Counted from the stretch's first letter, positions 20,001-30,191 are shown. The stretch is DNA of 64,000 nucleotides from Buddleja alternifolia (GCA_019426215.1 CM033404.1:5456001-5520000); one strand, 5' to 3'. Numbers and translations: made by a program. Notes: a model not told the origin generated them from the sequence alone.

Positions 20001-22622
20001 CTTCGGAATTCCGGGGCCACGTATCAGCGCTTGGTCAACATGATGTTTGCAAATGAGATTGGGAAGACCATGGAGGTTTATATTGATGACATGCTCGTTA
20101 AATCTGTTGACGAGTCAGACCACTTGACTCATTTGATGAAATCTTTTGAAATAATGAAACGATATGGGATGAAATTAAACCCAAATAAATGTACCTTCGG
20201 AGTTCGAGGGGGAAAGTTTTTGGGATACATGGTAACTGAACGAGGTATTGAGGCCAATCCTGAAAAAATCGATGCAATCTTAAATATGAAATCCCCTTCG
20301 AATGTGAAGGAAGTTCAAAAACTGACGGGAAGAATGGCAAGCCTGAACAGATTCATCTCTAGATCGGCCGACAAAGGACTACAATTTTTCAAAGTCTTGC
20401 GAAAAGTCAAGAACTTCGCATGGTCCGAAGAATGTGAAAAGGCTTTTCTAGAGCTAAAAGAATACCTAGTATCACCCCCGTTACTGACAAAACCTGTCTT
20501 CGGAGAGTCCCTATTTTTGTACTTGGCTGTTTCCTTAGCCGCCATCAGTGCAGTCCTTGTCCGAGAGGTGGAGAGTGAACACAAGCCCGTGTATTACGTT
20601 AGCAAATTAATTCAGGGGGCTGAGTTCAATTATTTGGAGATTGAAAAATGGGCACTTGCTTTGGTGACTTCTGCCCGAAAATTGCGACCCTATTTTCAGT
20701 CCCACCACATCGTCGTACTAACGAACACGCCGTTGAAACAGGTGTTGGCAAAACCTGATGTCTCTGGCAGACTCGTGAAATGGGCTATTGAACTGGGAGA
20801 ATTCAACATTGAATATAGAAGCCGTACCGCGGTGAAAGCCCAGGTAATGGCGGATTTTGTTGTTGAGATGACCTCGGCAGCGGTCCTTGGGGTCGCTATA
20901 ACGGAACCTGTGAAGCCATGGCTCCTACATGTGGACGGTTCCTCGATGACGAAACGAGGAGGAGTAGGAGTCTGGTTGCGAACACCGGATGGGGTGGATT
21001 TGGAATTTGCTATCAAGCTAAATTTTGACGTCACCAACAACGAAGCTGAGTATGAGGCCCTCATCGCAGGGTTGAAAATGGCAAAAAGCTTGGAAGTAAA
21101 AATAATGATGGTTTATACAGACTCACAGTTGGTGGCTAGACAAGTTGCCGGTACGTATGAAGCCAGAGAGCGAACGATGATAAGATATTTGAAGCGGGTG
21201 AAGGAATTGATGCTCGAATTCGAAAAAGTCGAATTGCATCAAATTCCTAGAGATGAAAATATGAGAGCCGATGCCTTGTCGAAGTTTGCGAATCAGATTG
21301 TGGGATTAACGAGCAGGAAGGTCACTCTGCTGGTGGCTGAACACTCGGAAATAGACCCGTTAACATCAGTCCTTCCAGTTTCGACGGAGAGTTCATGGAA
21401 AGATGCAATTACCGACTATCTAGTCAATGACGAACTACCTCGGGACAAGGTGGAAGCCAGGAAAGTCGTTCAGAGAGCAACCAGGTTTGTTGTTGTGAGT
21501 GGAGACCTCTACAAACGATCAGTGGGGGGGCCGTTGTTACGATGTCTAACTCCATCAGAATCCGAATATGTCCTTCGGGAAATACACGAGGGAAGCTGTG
21601 GAAATCACTCTGCAGGAAGATCGTTGGCTCAAAAAATAACAAGGCAAGGTTATTTTTGGCCGACATTGGTAAAAGATGCTCATGAATTTGCCAAAAAATG
21701 TCGGCAATGTCAGCGGCATTCTAATGAGATACATCGACCAGGAACCCCTATGGAGCCAATTAAAATTGCGTATCCGTTTGACCAATGGGGCATTGATATC
21801 CTAGGGCCTTTTCCTCCTGCACAACATCAAAAGAAATTTGTCATTGTAGCAATCGAGCATTTCACGAAATGGATAGAAGCAGAAGCTGTGGCCCGCATCA
21901 CAGAGAAAGTCGTCATCGATTTCATCTGGAAGAATATAATCTGCAGGTTTGGTATACCTCGAATACTGATATCGGATAATGGGACGCAATTCAATGGTAA
22001 AGCCATCACAGATTGGTGTTCCGAATTGAAGATTCAGCAAAATTTCACCGCGGTGGGTCATCCCCAGGCTAACGGACTGACAGAAGTGGCAAATCGTATA
22101 CTAATGCAACACCTCAAAACCAGACTCGATGGTGAGCGGAAGGGATGGGTAGACGAGCTTCAAGGAGTGTTATGGGCATATCGAACAACACCTCGTTCGT
22201 CTACAGGCGAAACTCCATTTTGTTTAGTTTATGGCTCGGAAGCGGTAATTACAGCGGAGATTGGAATGATGACTCATCGAGTGAGCGCTTATGACCCTGA
22301 AGAGAACAGGTCCACAAGAGAATTCGAGCTGGATGTCATTGATGGTGTGCATGACAAGGCGTTTGCCAGTATGTTGAGGCAAAAGAGCACCATGGCAAGA
22401 GCATACAATAGAAGGGTGAAGGCTCGGTCTTTTCAAGTTGGAGACCTGGTTCTGAAGAGGGTGGAAGTATCGAGGCATGTTAAAAAGTTAGAAGCGAACT
22501 GGGAAGGACCATTTAAGGTCGTAAAGATTACGAAGGCAATGACCTATCGCTTACAAGATCTCGTGGGTAACGACCTGCCACGCCCTTGGAATGTAAATAA
22601 CTTGCGCAAATTCTATGCATAA
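17025..22622 (+). CDS. Gag-Pol polyprotein of the Tat-type Gypsy element (intact)
   Basis: One uninterrupted ORF of 1,865 codons. In order: Gag core (about residues 195-330); a C-x2-H-x4-GH-x4-C knuckle-like motif near 423; aspartic protease with DTGSS near 628; reverse transcriptase with YIDD near 1018; a degraded retroviral-type RNase H; a second RNase H with HVDGSS (about 1301), NNEAEYEAL and TDSQLV; integrase with an HHCC zinc region (1513-1565) and catalytic D, D, E in GIDILG, SDNGTQF and LTEVANR. No stop or frameshift. A 15-bp tandem duplication at 18971-19000 adds a repeated VNLRK unit just after the protease active site. Probably competent for transposition. Confidence 0.95.
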   Translation: MEDEIQREKRVRIEDSGSSAPLRSGEGRNEEKILLTKGELDKMVQEKVDEILSRLGASGLVTPNVQRAPVTPMAPKRLFQDQEVMGSQIKKRGAVEVQSDDEVDSRADLRSEVRRGKQLVDEEKGEPVLSKAEIEGMYEKLGRLSRKPAMLLPKSRPVSALMARNSPFSESIMFEEPPSSFKAPLLPTYDGTGAPGPHLTTFELLMSLYHQSNAINARVFVTTLVGRAQDWFTSQQSGSIISYEQLIKIFENHFAANKKARKSVSSMMGFKQGPSESLRDFVHRFNQEVLEIPELTHDLVVTFLLLALRKGTLASALARRAPKDQEELMQLEEQCINEEEMNLSKDSEACKPVNDPRDRKENSYRQEGSRSEKNHERPPRYAKYEQYTPLKASRGRVLLAAQHMNAIRWPKPMKSKSRANPDKYCHFHKDKGHDTEECYQLKDELERLIKDRILNDFIDRTLAEVRAPGANRVKEERRSRSRSPERFQHRGNENRSDHRVRDNHLYDRLRNDEYPRSDNYRRSNDKREDGSNRPGDRRKEHTHVARAEIHTIAGGPVGGDSSSARKKHKREMRGNHYRQEPTRIFSVQSHDPPIAFDDRDYEGMMVPHNDPMVITMDVANFAVHKVLVDTGSSADIIFWDVLQKMDLGKVNLRKVNLRKVNTPLMGFTGSQILPKGSIEFDVSLGSAPKRKTLRVTFLVVDTPFAYNMIVGRPMLNMFGAIVSTPHLKMKFKTRDGIGEVRGNQLEARDCYTTSLITDSSKKRKREVTRVNVIDEDAAILMQQLGKRQKRVDTRVQPVEHKTVQLFEGDTEKTTRIGGQLSPTMEAKLIKFLKANTDIFAWKAADFQGIDPDVIVHRLNVDPGARPIRQKRKNFGPDRDAIIEEEVKKLLEVGYVNEIQFTEWLANVVLVPKAENKWRMCTDFIDLNKVCPRDPYPLPRIDLLVDSTAGCALLSMMDAYQGFNQIMMAEEDREKTSFVTARGVYCYNVMPFGLRNSGATYQRLVNMMFANEIGKTMEVYIDDMLVKSVDESDHLTHLMKSFEIMKRYGMKLNPNKCTFGVRGGKFLGYMVTERGIEANPEKIDAILNMKSPSNVKEVQKLTGRMASLNRFISRSADKGLQFFKVLRKVKNFAWSEECEKAFLELKEYLVSPPLLTKPVFGESLFLYLAVSLAAISAVLVREVESEHKPVYYVSKLIQGAEFNYLEIEKWALALVTSARKLRPYFQSHHIVVLTNTPLKQVLAKPDVSGRLVKWAIELGEFNIEYRSRTAVKAQVMADFVVEMTSAAVLGVAITEPVKPWLLHVDGSSMTKRGGVGVWLRTPDGVDLEFAIKLNFDVTNNEAEYEALIAGLKMAKSLEVKIMMVYTDSQLVARQVAGTYEARERTMIRYLKRVKELMLEFEKVELHQIPRDENMRADALSKFANQIVGLTSRKVTLLVAEHSEIDPLTSVLPVSTESSWKDAITDYLVNDELPRDKVEARKVVQRATRFVVVSGDLYKRSVGGPLLRCLTPSESEYVLREIHEGSCGNHSAGRSLAQKITRQGYFWPTLVKDAHEFAKKCRQCQRHSNEIHRPGTPMEPIKIAYPFDQWGIDILGPFPPAQHQKKFVIVAIEHFTKWIEAEAVARITEKVVIDFIWKNIICRFGIPRILISDNGTQFNGKAITDWCSELKIQQNFTAVGHPQANGLTEVANRILMQHLKTRLDGERKGWVDELQGVLWAYRTTPRSSTGETPFCLVYGSEAVITAEIGMMTHRVSAYDPEENRSTREFELDVIDGVHDKAFASMLRQKSTMARAYNRRVKARSFQVGDLVLKRVEVSRHVKKLEANWEGPFKVVKITKAMTYRLQDLVGNDLPRPWNVNNLRKFYA

Positions 22623-22908
22623 AAGGGGCATTTACGATGCAGTGTTGTTAAATCCAATGATGTATCTTTACTTCGATTTTAGCAGATGCTTTATACATAT
22701 GTGAGTGAGCATATATAATCAATCAACATAAATCAAAGTAAATCAAAATGGGATAAGATCATCGAACAAACATTTGGCAACTACAGAAACAGGAAACAAT
22801 CCCAAGATCATCGAAACAAAAACAATACGTTTCACACATCATCAAAACAGCTGTTAGAACAAAAACCAAAACCATGCAAAATTAAAAACTAGTCCAACTA
22901 CTCTATAG
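22623..22908. other. Spacer between the sense and antisense genes of the Gypsy element
   Basis: AT-rich interval between two convergent reading frames, probably holding both 3' ends. Confidence 0.5.
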
Positions 22909-25468
22909 TCAATCTTCGATAACTTGGGGCTCGTCAGCTGAGGCTGCGGCTTCGCCTTCACTCTGATGAACAGTTGCCTCCAATTCTCGTTCGAATTGGA
23001 TACTCGCCCCAGATTCGCCGATGACTAAGGCATCGAATTCCGGGAAGTAAGTATAAGCGGCACCATCAGGGGGGGTGGCTGATGGTCGTTTGAGGGGCGC
23101 TCTCAGGTAGGAGTTAACAAATTCTTCCTCCTGGAAAGTAGAGGGGAGATTCTCCGTTTCCTTCAAGTAATCGAGGGCTTTACAGAAGCCGTCTTGGACA
23201 TCGTTCAGGGCTTGATCGGGTAAGCGGTCGTCGATTACAGTGGAGTGGAGCATGTCACGGGCCCCGCTCAGACGAGCATCGTCAAGCTGGCGTCGAAACG
23301 AGGACGATTCTTGAAATTCCCGACGACCGGCAGCTTTGCCCAGGGTGAATTGACGTCGTTTCTCAGCCTCGGTCCCCTCCTGCAAGGCACTTAGTTGCTG
23401 CCGAAGCTCAGTGTTAGCTCGTTCGAGATCCGCCATTTTGAGTTTATCAGCATCGTAGGAGCGGCAGAGCATATCGAGCTCCGTCTGCGGATGAATCAAG
23501 TTAGTTTCATCTTTTGAAAATGGCAACGGGGCTAAAGATAGCAGCAAATACAACTTACTTGTAGAGAGGACGCTTTCTCTTTGTCCTCCTGGGCAGTAAG
23601 CAACTCCGCTTGGACTTGTCCCTTGTAGTCCGTCAGTTCTTGCTGAGATCTTCTCAGGACCTCCTTTAGGCTCGAGCTGGTAAGGGACAACTGATGTATC
23701 AACAGCTTCGTCTGCAACGACACAGAAATGACTTTGTCAAGTGAAGTTATAAAGGGAATTAAACCAGGACGATAGAACGTTGCGAATAGTATACCTTTTC
23801 GAGGTATTGAGCGGCTTGCTTCTCGACGATGGGGTGAGGCTGATCGAGAATCAGAGCCTTGTCTCTGGGCAAGAGTGTGCGATGAAATAGTTCGATGGCG
23901 GTGTTGCCACTGCGATCCTCGAGTATGCTACTATCAGGATATATGTGCCAATCCTGTATAAGTGGCTGCTGATCAGAACGAGGGGAGGCGCGTTCAGTAA
24001 CCTCACATTCGAGGTAGTCTTTAAGCAGCAATGATTCGGCCTCGTTCAGCAGCTCATAGTCGCGGGCTGTGGGCTCGTTTGGACGTCCAGTTTGGGGGGT
24101 TGTAAGGGTCCCTTCGGCTGGAATGGATTGAGAGGTACCCCCCCCGGTGAGGTCATTTTTCGGGACGACCATACGCAGCACCAGTTAGCTCTCCAACTGT
24201 TTCGGTCCGGCGACGACGGACGAGAGAGCCTTCCTCAGCCTCGGATGTGGGTCCGGTGCTAATGGCTCGGGGAGGATGAGGTGTGGTCGGAGCAGTTTGT
24301 GCGGATAGGTCGCGGGTGGACCCATGAATGGGGGGCTCACCGATCCTTAAGGAAGGTTGCCCTTGAGTTCGTCCCCGGCCACGCCCTCGGCCAGCACCTC
24401 GACCAGTGGCGGCGGCTGCCCGTTGAGCCGCTTCGGCAGCGATAACAGCTCTTCTATTCAGACGAGCCTGTCTCTCTTCCATAGCTACGAATAAAGAAAA
24501 AACGGCATTAGTTGACCATAGTACATTGAAGAATATCATAAACGATGCAAGAAGAAATTGTTACCGAGATTCTCGACGGCAGGCACGTCGGCACCACTTA
24601 GACCACACGTGACAAGCATAGACTCACTCATCACGACCTCGGGCTTGAACAGCCGCTTGAGGATACGTTTTAGTGTCTGTCGAGGTATGGTGGGTCGACC
24701 AACATTGCTCAAATCAACGAGGTCCATACTCCACGGACGGGGTATATTCCAACGCTGGTCTGCAGGGGGAGCGATGAAGAAAAACTTTTTCTTCCAATCT
24801 CCAAATGAAGATTGTGTTCGCGATTGCAGACGACAATGACGCTGGGGTGCGAGGAAGAAAAAACCTTCCTCCGTAGATTTAGTACATCGATGTACTGATA
24901 GAAAACCATTGAAATTTTTGATGTTTGGGTGAACTCCATACATTCTCATTATGACTATAAAAAAAATCATATGCCTGTAAGAATTGGGAAGTAATTGAGT
25001 GGGGCTTAAACGCAGGTGAAGAAGAATGTTAACTATGGCAGGGTGTAGAGGAAACCTAAGCCCTGAAGCAAGATGGGCCACATGTATGGTACGGAATCCT
25101 AAGGGGGGACGATGCATTCTGTCACCCTCGTTGGGGACTAAAGTTCGATAGTTGGGAGGTATATGGTATCTAGCCCGAACATCGGCAATATTCGAGGCAG
25201 TTAAAATAGAGGAATACCTTAACCAGGGGATTGCTCTACGAGCCCTATCCATATCAGAAAATAACTGGGTATTAACATCCTCGTCTCCTTCGAGATCCGG
25301 ATATGGAGGGGGAATGTCCGGAGACTCGGGTTCGATAGCGACGGGTGCGTCGTTTATATTGGGTTCGGGGGATGTCCCGGGACTACTTGAGCCGCTAGTA
25401 GACTCGCTTTGACCAGACGAGGAGGTCTCACCCTCTTCGTCAGAGACACGCACACCGGAGGTACTCAT
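22909..25468 (-). CDS. Antisense gene of the Gypsy element (putative gypsy-type transposon domain)
   Basis: Four exons are inferred on the minus strand: 25468-24565, 24484-23795, 23711-23559 and 23484-22909, joined by GT-AG introns of 70-85 bp. Exon 1 starts MSTSGVRVSDEEGE, acidic and Ser-rich, and contains LRFPLHPAIVNILLHLRLSP and SFGDWKKKFFF. This matches the plant 'putative gypsy type transposon' domain found in antisense ORFs of Tat elements. Exon 2 starts with an Ala/Arg/Gly-rich segment. Exons 3-4 encode a charged coiled coil. A one-base frameshift lies near 24150-24180 in exon 2, within or close to an A5 run, and breaks the frame once. TATATA near 25661 could be its promoter. Function unknown; a silencing-suppressor or regulatory role is speculation. 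Confidence 0.7.
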
Positions 25469-25942
25469 GAAAAGTGACTGAATAATGCTAAATAATGGAA
25501 AGAGAGGGATGAAGCTTATACCTAGCAGGAGAAAAAAGATTCAGATTTGAAATAGATCTTCAAGTAGCAAGAACGCCGGAAGGGGCCGCAGGAAATTTAC
25601 TCCGGTGAATGAATGTTGCTGAGTAAACGTTCAAATGAAGGGTAAATCCTGCGTGTATATACTCGGGGGAGATTTGAAATGAACGGCTCAGATCGATTAC
25701 TTAAAAGTTATATCTGACGGTGGAGAGAGGTGACGTTTCGAGTGCAATTTACATCTCTTGGAAACAGCAGCAGCTCAGGCGCGTCTATCGGGAAAAGGCG
25801 TGTCAGATTTAATGACCTAGATACCTCTAGCGTAATGATTATAGAAAAGCACTTGGGCACGTGGCATTAATTTATACTTCGTCAGCCATGGATCAAGGAA
25901 TTGGCATTAATTTCTCCCTCGCTCACGAAGTGGGGGACTTAA

Positions 25943-26564
25943 TGATATACCAAAAGGCCCCTCGAATATTCGACCTTGGATTACCTCGTATTCTTTAAGT
26001 GTATTTACTCGTTAGGCCCATTTAGAGCCTCGTATACGAGGCAACGAGGTAGGTTGCATATCCGGTCCCTATAATTATAGTATTTGCAATACACTCCAAG
26101 ATCCGCGTGTTTTTGTAACTCGGATAGGGTCGGTTTATGGCCCGACCCGGTGGGCATCGAATCTGTGCCATTCATCACATACACGTGTAAAGGATCAGCA
26201 GGGAAGACGTCCTATCTGTCATTCACTCTACAGTACAGCGTGGAAACTCTATAAATACCGTCATTTATGAAGATTTAAGGGCGGATAATCGGAGTAATAA
26301 ATACTACGATTGATACATCGTGTGGCTCAGATTATTCGAAGACTTGAGAGTACAATCCCATAATATAAATACAAGGTACACTCGTAATACGAACGATAGA
26401 TATCACACGTACCGAATTCGAACTACGTTTAGACTTGATCCTTGTTAGGTACGTAGGCAGCTCGTTAGTATCCGAGTGCAGTCTATAATTCGAAGGGCCC
26501 ATTTATTGTTGTGTATTCGAGGTATTCTTGACTGAGAGCGTAGGGTAAAATCTGTGCTGAATCA
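25943..26564 (+). repeat. 3' LTR of the Gypsy element
   Basis: 622 bp, reads the same as the 5' LTR throughout, followed directly by the ACCAG target duplication. Confidence 0.95.
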
Positions 26565-26569
26565 ACCAG

Positions 26570-27290
26570 CTTTCAATATCATTAGGCCAATTGGATAGAT
26601 AATACCTAGGGATATTGGACAAACACCACACCATTCGAGCAAAAGGGCATAAGAAGAGAACATGGTGAAGGGATTCACTCTCCAGATTGCACAAGGGACA
26701 CGAACCCGAGATGTCTGCTTTCCTTCGAAGTAGTTCTAAACCCGTCGGAAGAGCTCGAAAACATGCCCTCCAAGCAAAGATTTTGACTTTTGGAGGGACA
26801 TGGGCTGCCCAGATAAATCCCCATTTAGAAGAGTTCGAAGAGTCCATTACAGCCGACGAGGAGGGTCTATGCAGAGTCACTAGTTCACGAGCCAAGTGAT
26901 AGGCGCTTCTAACTGAGAAAATCCCCGACTTTGTGTGATGCCAAATAAGGCGATCCCTGTTCGTTGAGCTCCCTAGAGGAATAGATAAAATAGCCGAAGC
27001 TTCTGATTCATTAAATATGTCTCTAATAAGATTGGTATTCCATCACCCGTCGTTACCCACCCGAAGCTCACTAACTCGCGCATCTTCATCTAGTAGAATA
27101 GGTCGAGAAACCACTTTGAAAGCATGGCGACGAGGTAGCCAAGGATCCCTCCAAACTCGCACCTCATTACCCGAGCCAATACGCCATCTACAACCTCCTT
27201 TAAGAATCTCCCGAGCGCCCAAAATACATCTCCAAGTAAGGGACTGAAAACGTCTTATGTTTCTAAACACAATATTGTTAGGACTGAAAA
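26570..27290 (-). mobile_element. 5' part of the degenerate LINE (zinc-binding RT region)
   Basis: On the minus strand, reading from about 27290, the frame encodes LTWRCILGAREIL, WRIGSGNEVRVWRDPWLP and then IFAWRACFRALPTGLELLRR with CPLCNLESESLHHVLFLCPF. This is the reverse-transcriptase zinc-binding region of plant LINEs. A TGA replaces an expected Trp after VGNDG (about 27044-27046). It continues across the Gypsy insertion into 16349-15640 without loss of frame. The RT domain itself is missing, so the copy is 5'-truncated. Confidence 0.85.
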
Positions 27291-27349
27291 CGAATCTAGT
27301 ATTGATTCCAATCTATCTATACTATTATATATTTGAAGGAAGTGTTTGA

Positions 27350-27884
27350 TATTCATGTATCTATACTTCTATACTATTATAACCCCTAACCTTTTTTTTT
27401 TTCTATTTTCCTTCGCGGACGATGGTTTGGTGAAGCAGTCGTCTTTTTCACCATTGTTACCACCACCATCGTCGGCGGGTTAGATTGGAGCACCCTTCTT
27501 CAAGTTGTACATCACATCTTCAAATCTGACGAGACGGCTATGGATCTAACGAGACAGAGACAAATCTGACGAGATGAAGACGGGTGATACATAAGTTTTT
27601 ATATAGCGCTTTAAATATTTTGTTTAGTATTTTATTTTCTCTCTCGTATGAGAGTTTGCTTTCTCTCTCGAATGAGAGTTTCATTTCTCCTTGAATAGGA
27701 ATTGTACAAGACTTTTCTTGTGTTCGTTTGTAAGATTTTAAAATTTGTTATCTTCAAGAACTTGATAGTTGGTGTTTCAGATGTTCTTACTACATCGTTT
27801 GAGTCGATATGAATTGTATTGTTTCAGGCGTTGTAAACTTTCGATTGAATGACATATAAGATCGATTTTTCTTAAAAAAAAAAA
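27350..27884 (+). mobile_element. Poly(A)-tailed retroposon, family R, copy 1
   Basis: A 535-bp non-coding unit ends in an A-run (27873-27884) and is flanked by an exact 12-bp duplication GGAAGTGTTTGA (27338-27349, 27885-27896). Marker phrases are CTCGTATGAGAGTTTGC and TTTGAGTCGATATGAATTG. A longer copy lies in the opposite orientation at 29519-30191. LINE-type mobilisation is implied by tail and duplication. No A/B boxes were recognised. Confidence 0.85.
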
Positions 27885-28017
27885 GGAAGTGTTTGACCAA
27901 TTTTGACTTCAATTGAGCTCAATTCTACTTTTCTAGAATTTTTTATTTTTTTTATTTCTTAAAAAAATTTCATTAGTTAATTTTAAAATTTTAAAATTTT
28001 GAAGGGATAATTTTAAA

Positions 28018-28241
28018 GGAATAATTACATGCACACTCCCTCAATTATTGTATTATTACCAAAACTTTCCCTCACTTTTGGTAAATTACCAGAACCTCCC
28101 CTGTCAAGAAAAGAAAATTATAATTTTATCCTCCGTCAGATTACAATTTAACCTGTCAAACTAAATTTATTACAATTTCATCCCTGACATATGTTTTTTG
28201 TTTATAATTACCCAATAAGTGAGGAGTGCGAATATAATTAT
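28018..28241. repeat. Copy of the AATTACC-type MITE family
   Basis: Inverted ends GGAATAATTACATGCACACTCCC and its approximate complement ending GAATATAATTATCC. Internal phrases match the copy at 34092-34340. No clear target duplication. Confidence 0.6.
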
Positions 28242-28245
28242 CCGT

Positions 28246-28315
28246 ATTTTTTTTTTAATTTCGGGGATACCCTAACTACTTAACCCGATAAACCCGGGTT
28301 GATAGTTGTGACCAA
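28246..28315 (-). mobile_element. 5'-truncated SINE fragment
   Basis: The sequence from a T-run through GGGGATACCCTAAC, CGATAAACCCGGGTTGATAG is the reverse complement of the 3' half of the SINEs at 13037 and 14073. Only the last 70 bp remain. Confidence 0.65.
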
Positions 28316-28367
28316 GTGGTTTCTAATCATCCGTGTTTTAAAACCGCAACTTACATATTTATTCTTC

Positions 28368-28742
28368 GGGTTAGTTGCATAAAACCCCTCTGTGTTATTT
28401 CAAAAATGCTAAAAAAATCATGTGTTAATGAAATAGGCTAATCACCACCCGTGTTCTTAAAAAGTGTGCAAAAAGCCAAAATTCCATTAAAAAACGAACG
28501 CGATTTTCATGTTTTTCACCTTTATTGATATGCTCATTTGTCATTTATATACTTTTCATATTTTATAAAAGGTAGATAGTGTTAATTCACCCAAAAAACA
28601 CATATTTTTTTCTATCATTTTAACAAAATTTGACTTTTTTGCACACTTTTTAGGAACACATGGGGTGATTAGCCTATTTCGTTAACACAAATTTTTTTTA
28701 GCATTTTCGAAATAACGGAGGCGAGTTTTATGCAATTATCCC
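28368..28742. mobile_element. Mutator-like MITE, family GGGTTAGTTGCATAAAAC (copy 1)
   Basis: 375 bp with inverted arms of about 130 bp. It is flanked by an exact 9-bp duplication TTATTCTTC (28359-28367, 28743-28751). A second copy is at 50817-51189. It lies in the remnant intron of DEFL member 3, with its end 24 bp before the exon. Confidence 0.92.
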
Positions 28743-28766
28743 TTATTCTTCTAATGTCGAATGCAG

Positions 28767-28948
28767 GTTGTTTGCCTCGTACGACAAAATATTGCTCGTT
28801 TTATGTATTTCTTCCTTGCGATATACATCGTCCTTGCTTCAATATTTGCAAAGAGACTAGTGGTCAGACCAAACTTGATTTTGTTTTCACAATTTGCACA
28901 AATTTTCAGGATGGAAGTACTGATTGCGAATGCGCTTTTCGTTCTTAA
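28767..28948 (+). pseudogene. Defensin-like peptide, array member 3: orphan second exon
   Basis: After an AATGCAG acceptor the phase-1 exon encodes 60 residues with CDIHRPC and CFNIC, the same length as the exon of member 2, ending at TAA 946-948 of the line starting 28000. Seven of the eight defensin cysteines are present. The last is replaced by Ser (AFRS versus IYRC in member 4), and an extra Cys replaces the Ser of GSL. No signal-peptide exon beginning ATGGCAAAG is found upstream before the LINE/Gypsy block. The intron remnant is filled by two MITEs and a SINE fragment. It is likely a pseudogene. Confidence 0.75.
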
Positions 28949-28979
28949 CTTATATCCTAAATTAATTCTCTATATCTAA

Positions 28980-29501
28980 TTTTAATGCAGTAATTTCCTT
29001 AATTTTAACTAGTTCATCACTATTTCATTTCTCTCATCTTTTCATTATAAAACCCTACACCTGGATCATATGTCAGTGATAAATTGGATAAAATTCATTA
29101 GTCCCCGAATTTTATCTCAATTTAGTCCCTCAAGCCAATATCGAGTCAATTTTCAGAAATTAGAATTTTGCCCTTTAATAATCAAATTTTAAAACTAAAT
29201 ATAAAATAGAGATACTTTTCATTTTGGGATAAAATCCATCTTAGTCTCAGAGTTTTAATTTTAATGTTAAATTAATCCTCGAATCGTTAATTTATGTCAA
29301 CATAGTCCCTATAGTCAATAGGACTATGTAAGTTTCAAGCATTTCATACTCCATATCATATTAATTACATGAAGATCGTAATCAAAATTGTCCATTACTT
29401 CATTTATATCTAGGTTTTCATGGAACATTACTAGACATGAAGCATGATTTATATGGTTTTTGGAATAAATTGAATTCATTCATGATTGTTTAATTTCTTA
29501 G
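28980..29501. other. Downstream region of DEFL member 3
   Basis: No gene. Degenerate repeats of the 'GGATAAAATTCATTAGTCCCC' type occur at about 29091 and 29224 in the same orientation, without definable ends. Confidence 0.4.
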
Positions 29502-29518
29502 TGTCTTAATTGGTCATA

Positions 29519-30191
29519 ATTTTTTTTTTAAAAGAAAAATCGATCTTCTATATCATTCAATCGAAAGTTTAAAACGCTTGGAACAATACAATTCATATCG
29601 ACTCAAACGGTGTAGTAATAACATTTGAAACACCAACTATCAAGTTCTTGAAAATAACAAATCTAAAGAAATTATAAACGAACACAAAAAAATTCTTGTG
29701 CAACTCAAGGAGAGATGAAACTCTCATTCGAGAGAGAAAGCAAACTCTCATACGAGAGAGAAAATAAAATATTAAATGAAATATCTAAAATGCTATATAA
29801 AAACTTAAGTAACACCCGTCTTCATCTCGTCAAATATGTCTCTATCTCTTTAGATCCATATCCGTCACGTCATATTTGAAGATGTGATGTACAATTTGAA
29901 GAAGGGTGCTCCAACCCAACGACAATGGTAGTAAAAGTGGTGAAGTAGACGATTACTTCACCAAGTCATTGCCGGCGAAGAAAAATAGAAGAAAAAAGAA
30001 AATTAGGATTTAGAGAGAAAATGAGGAGGAAAATAGAAGAAAAAAGAAAATTAGGGTTTAGAGAGAAAATGGAGAGGAAAATAAAAGAAAAAAGAAAATT
30101 AGGGTTGGGGTTGGGGTTGGGGGGGGGGGCGTATCAACTTCTTGTTTAAGTAGGGCTAAAACAATACTTTTATTACGTTTGGATTCAATGA
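29519..30191 (-). mobile_element. Poly(A)-tailed retroposon, family R, copy 2 (inverted)
   Basis: Starts with the complement of an A-tail and is flanked by an exact 17-bp duplication TGTCTTAATTGGTCATA (29502-29518, 30192-30208). It is the inverted homologue of 27350-27884 and extends further 5', including three tandem AATTAGG(A/G)TTTAGAGAG-type units and an 11-G run at 30119-30129. Confidence 0.88.

Larger units (their letters stand above)
16350..26564 (+). mobile_element. Ty3/Gypsy LTR retrotransposon, Tat lineage, with antisense gene
   Basis: The element is 10,215 bp with two 622-bp LTRs (TGATATACC...GCTGAATCA) and an exact 5-bp duplication ACCAG (16345-16349, 26565-26569). A primer-binding-site-like TGGCGCCGTCTGTGGGAA follows the 5' LTR and a purine-rich tract (AAGTGGGGGACTT) precedes the 3' LTR. 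The interior has an intact gag-pol ORF, a second, archaeal-type RNase H domain and a long 3' region carrying an antisense gene. Dual RNase H and an antisense ORF are typical of Tat elements (the Grande, Retand and RIRE2 type). The LTRs appear identical on reading, so insertion was very recent. It sits inside a minus-strand LINE. Confidence 0.95.

Noticed and set aside
16993..22478. Numerous minus-strand ORFs opposite gag-pol
   Set aside because: They are shadows of the 1,865-codon sense ORF and lack any domain or splice pattern of their own.
16350..26564. Endogenous pararetrovirus
   Set aside because: The element has LTRs, an integrase with DDE residues and a target duplication; no movement or coat protein is seen, so it is an LTR retrotransposon.
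27317..27337. Helitron-like 5' terminus (TCTATACTATTATATATTTG)
   Set aside because: No matching 3' hairpin and CTAG end was found downstream, so no element could be bounded.
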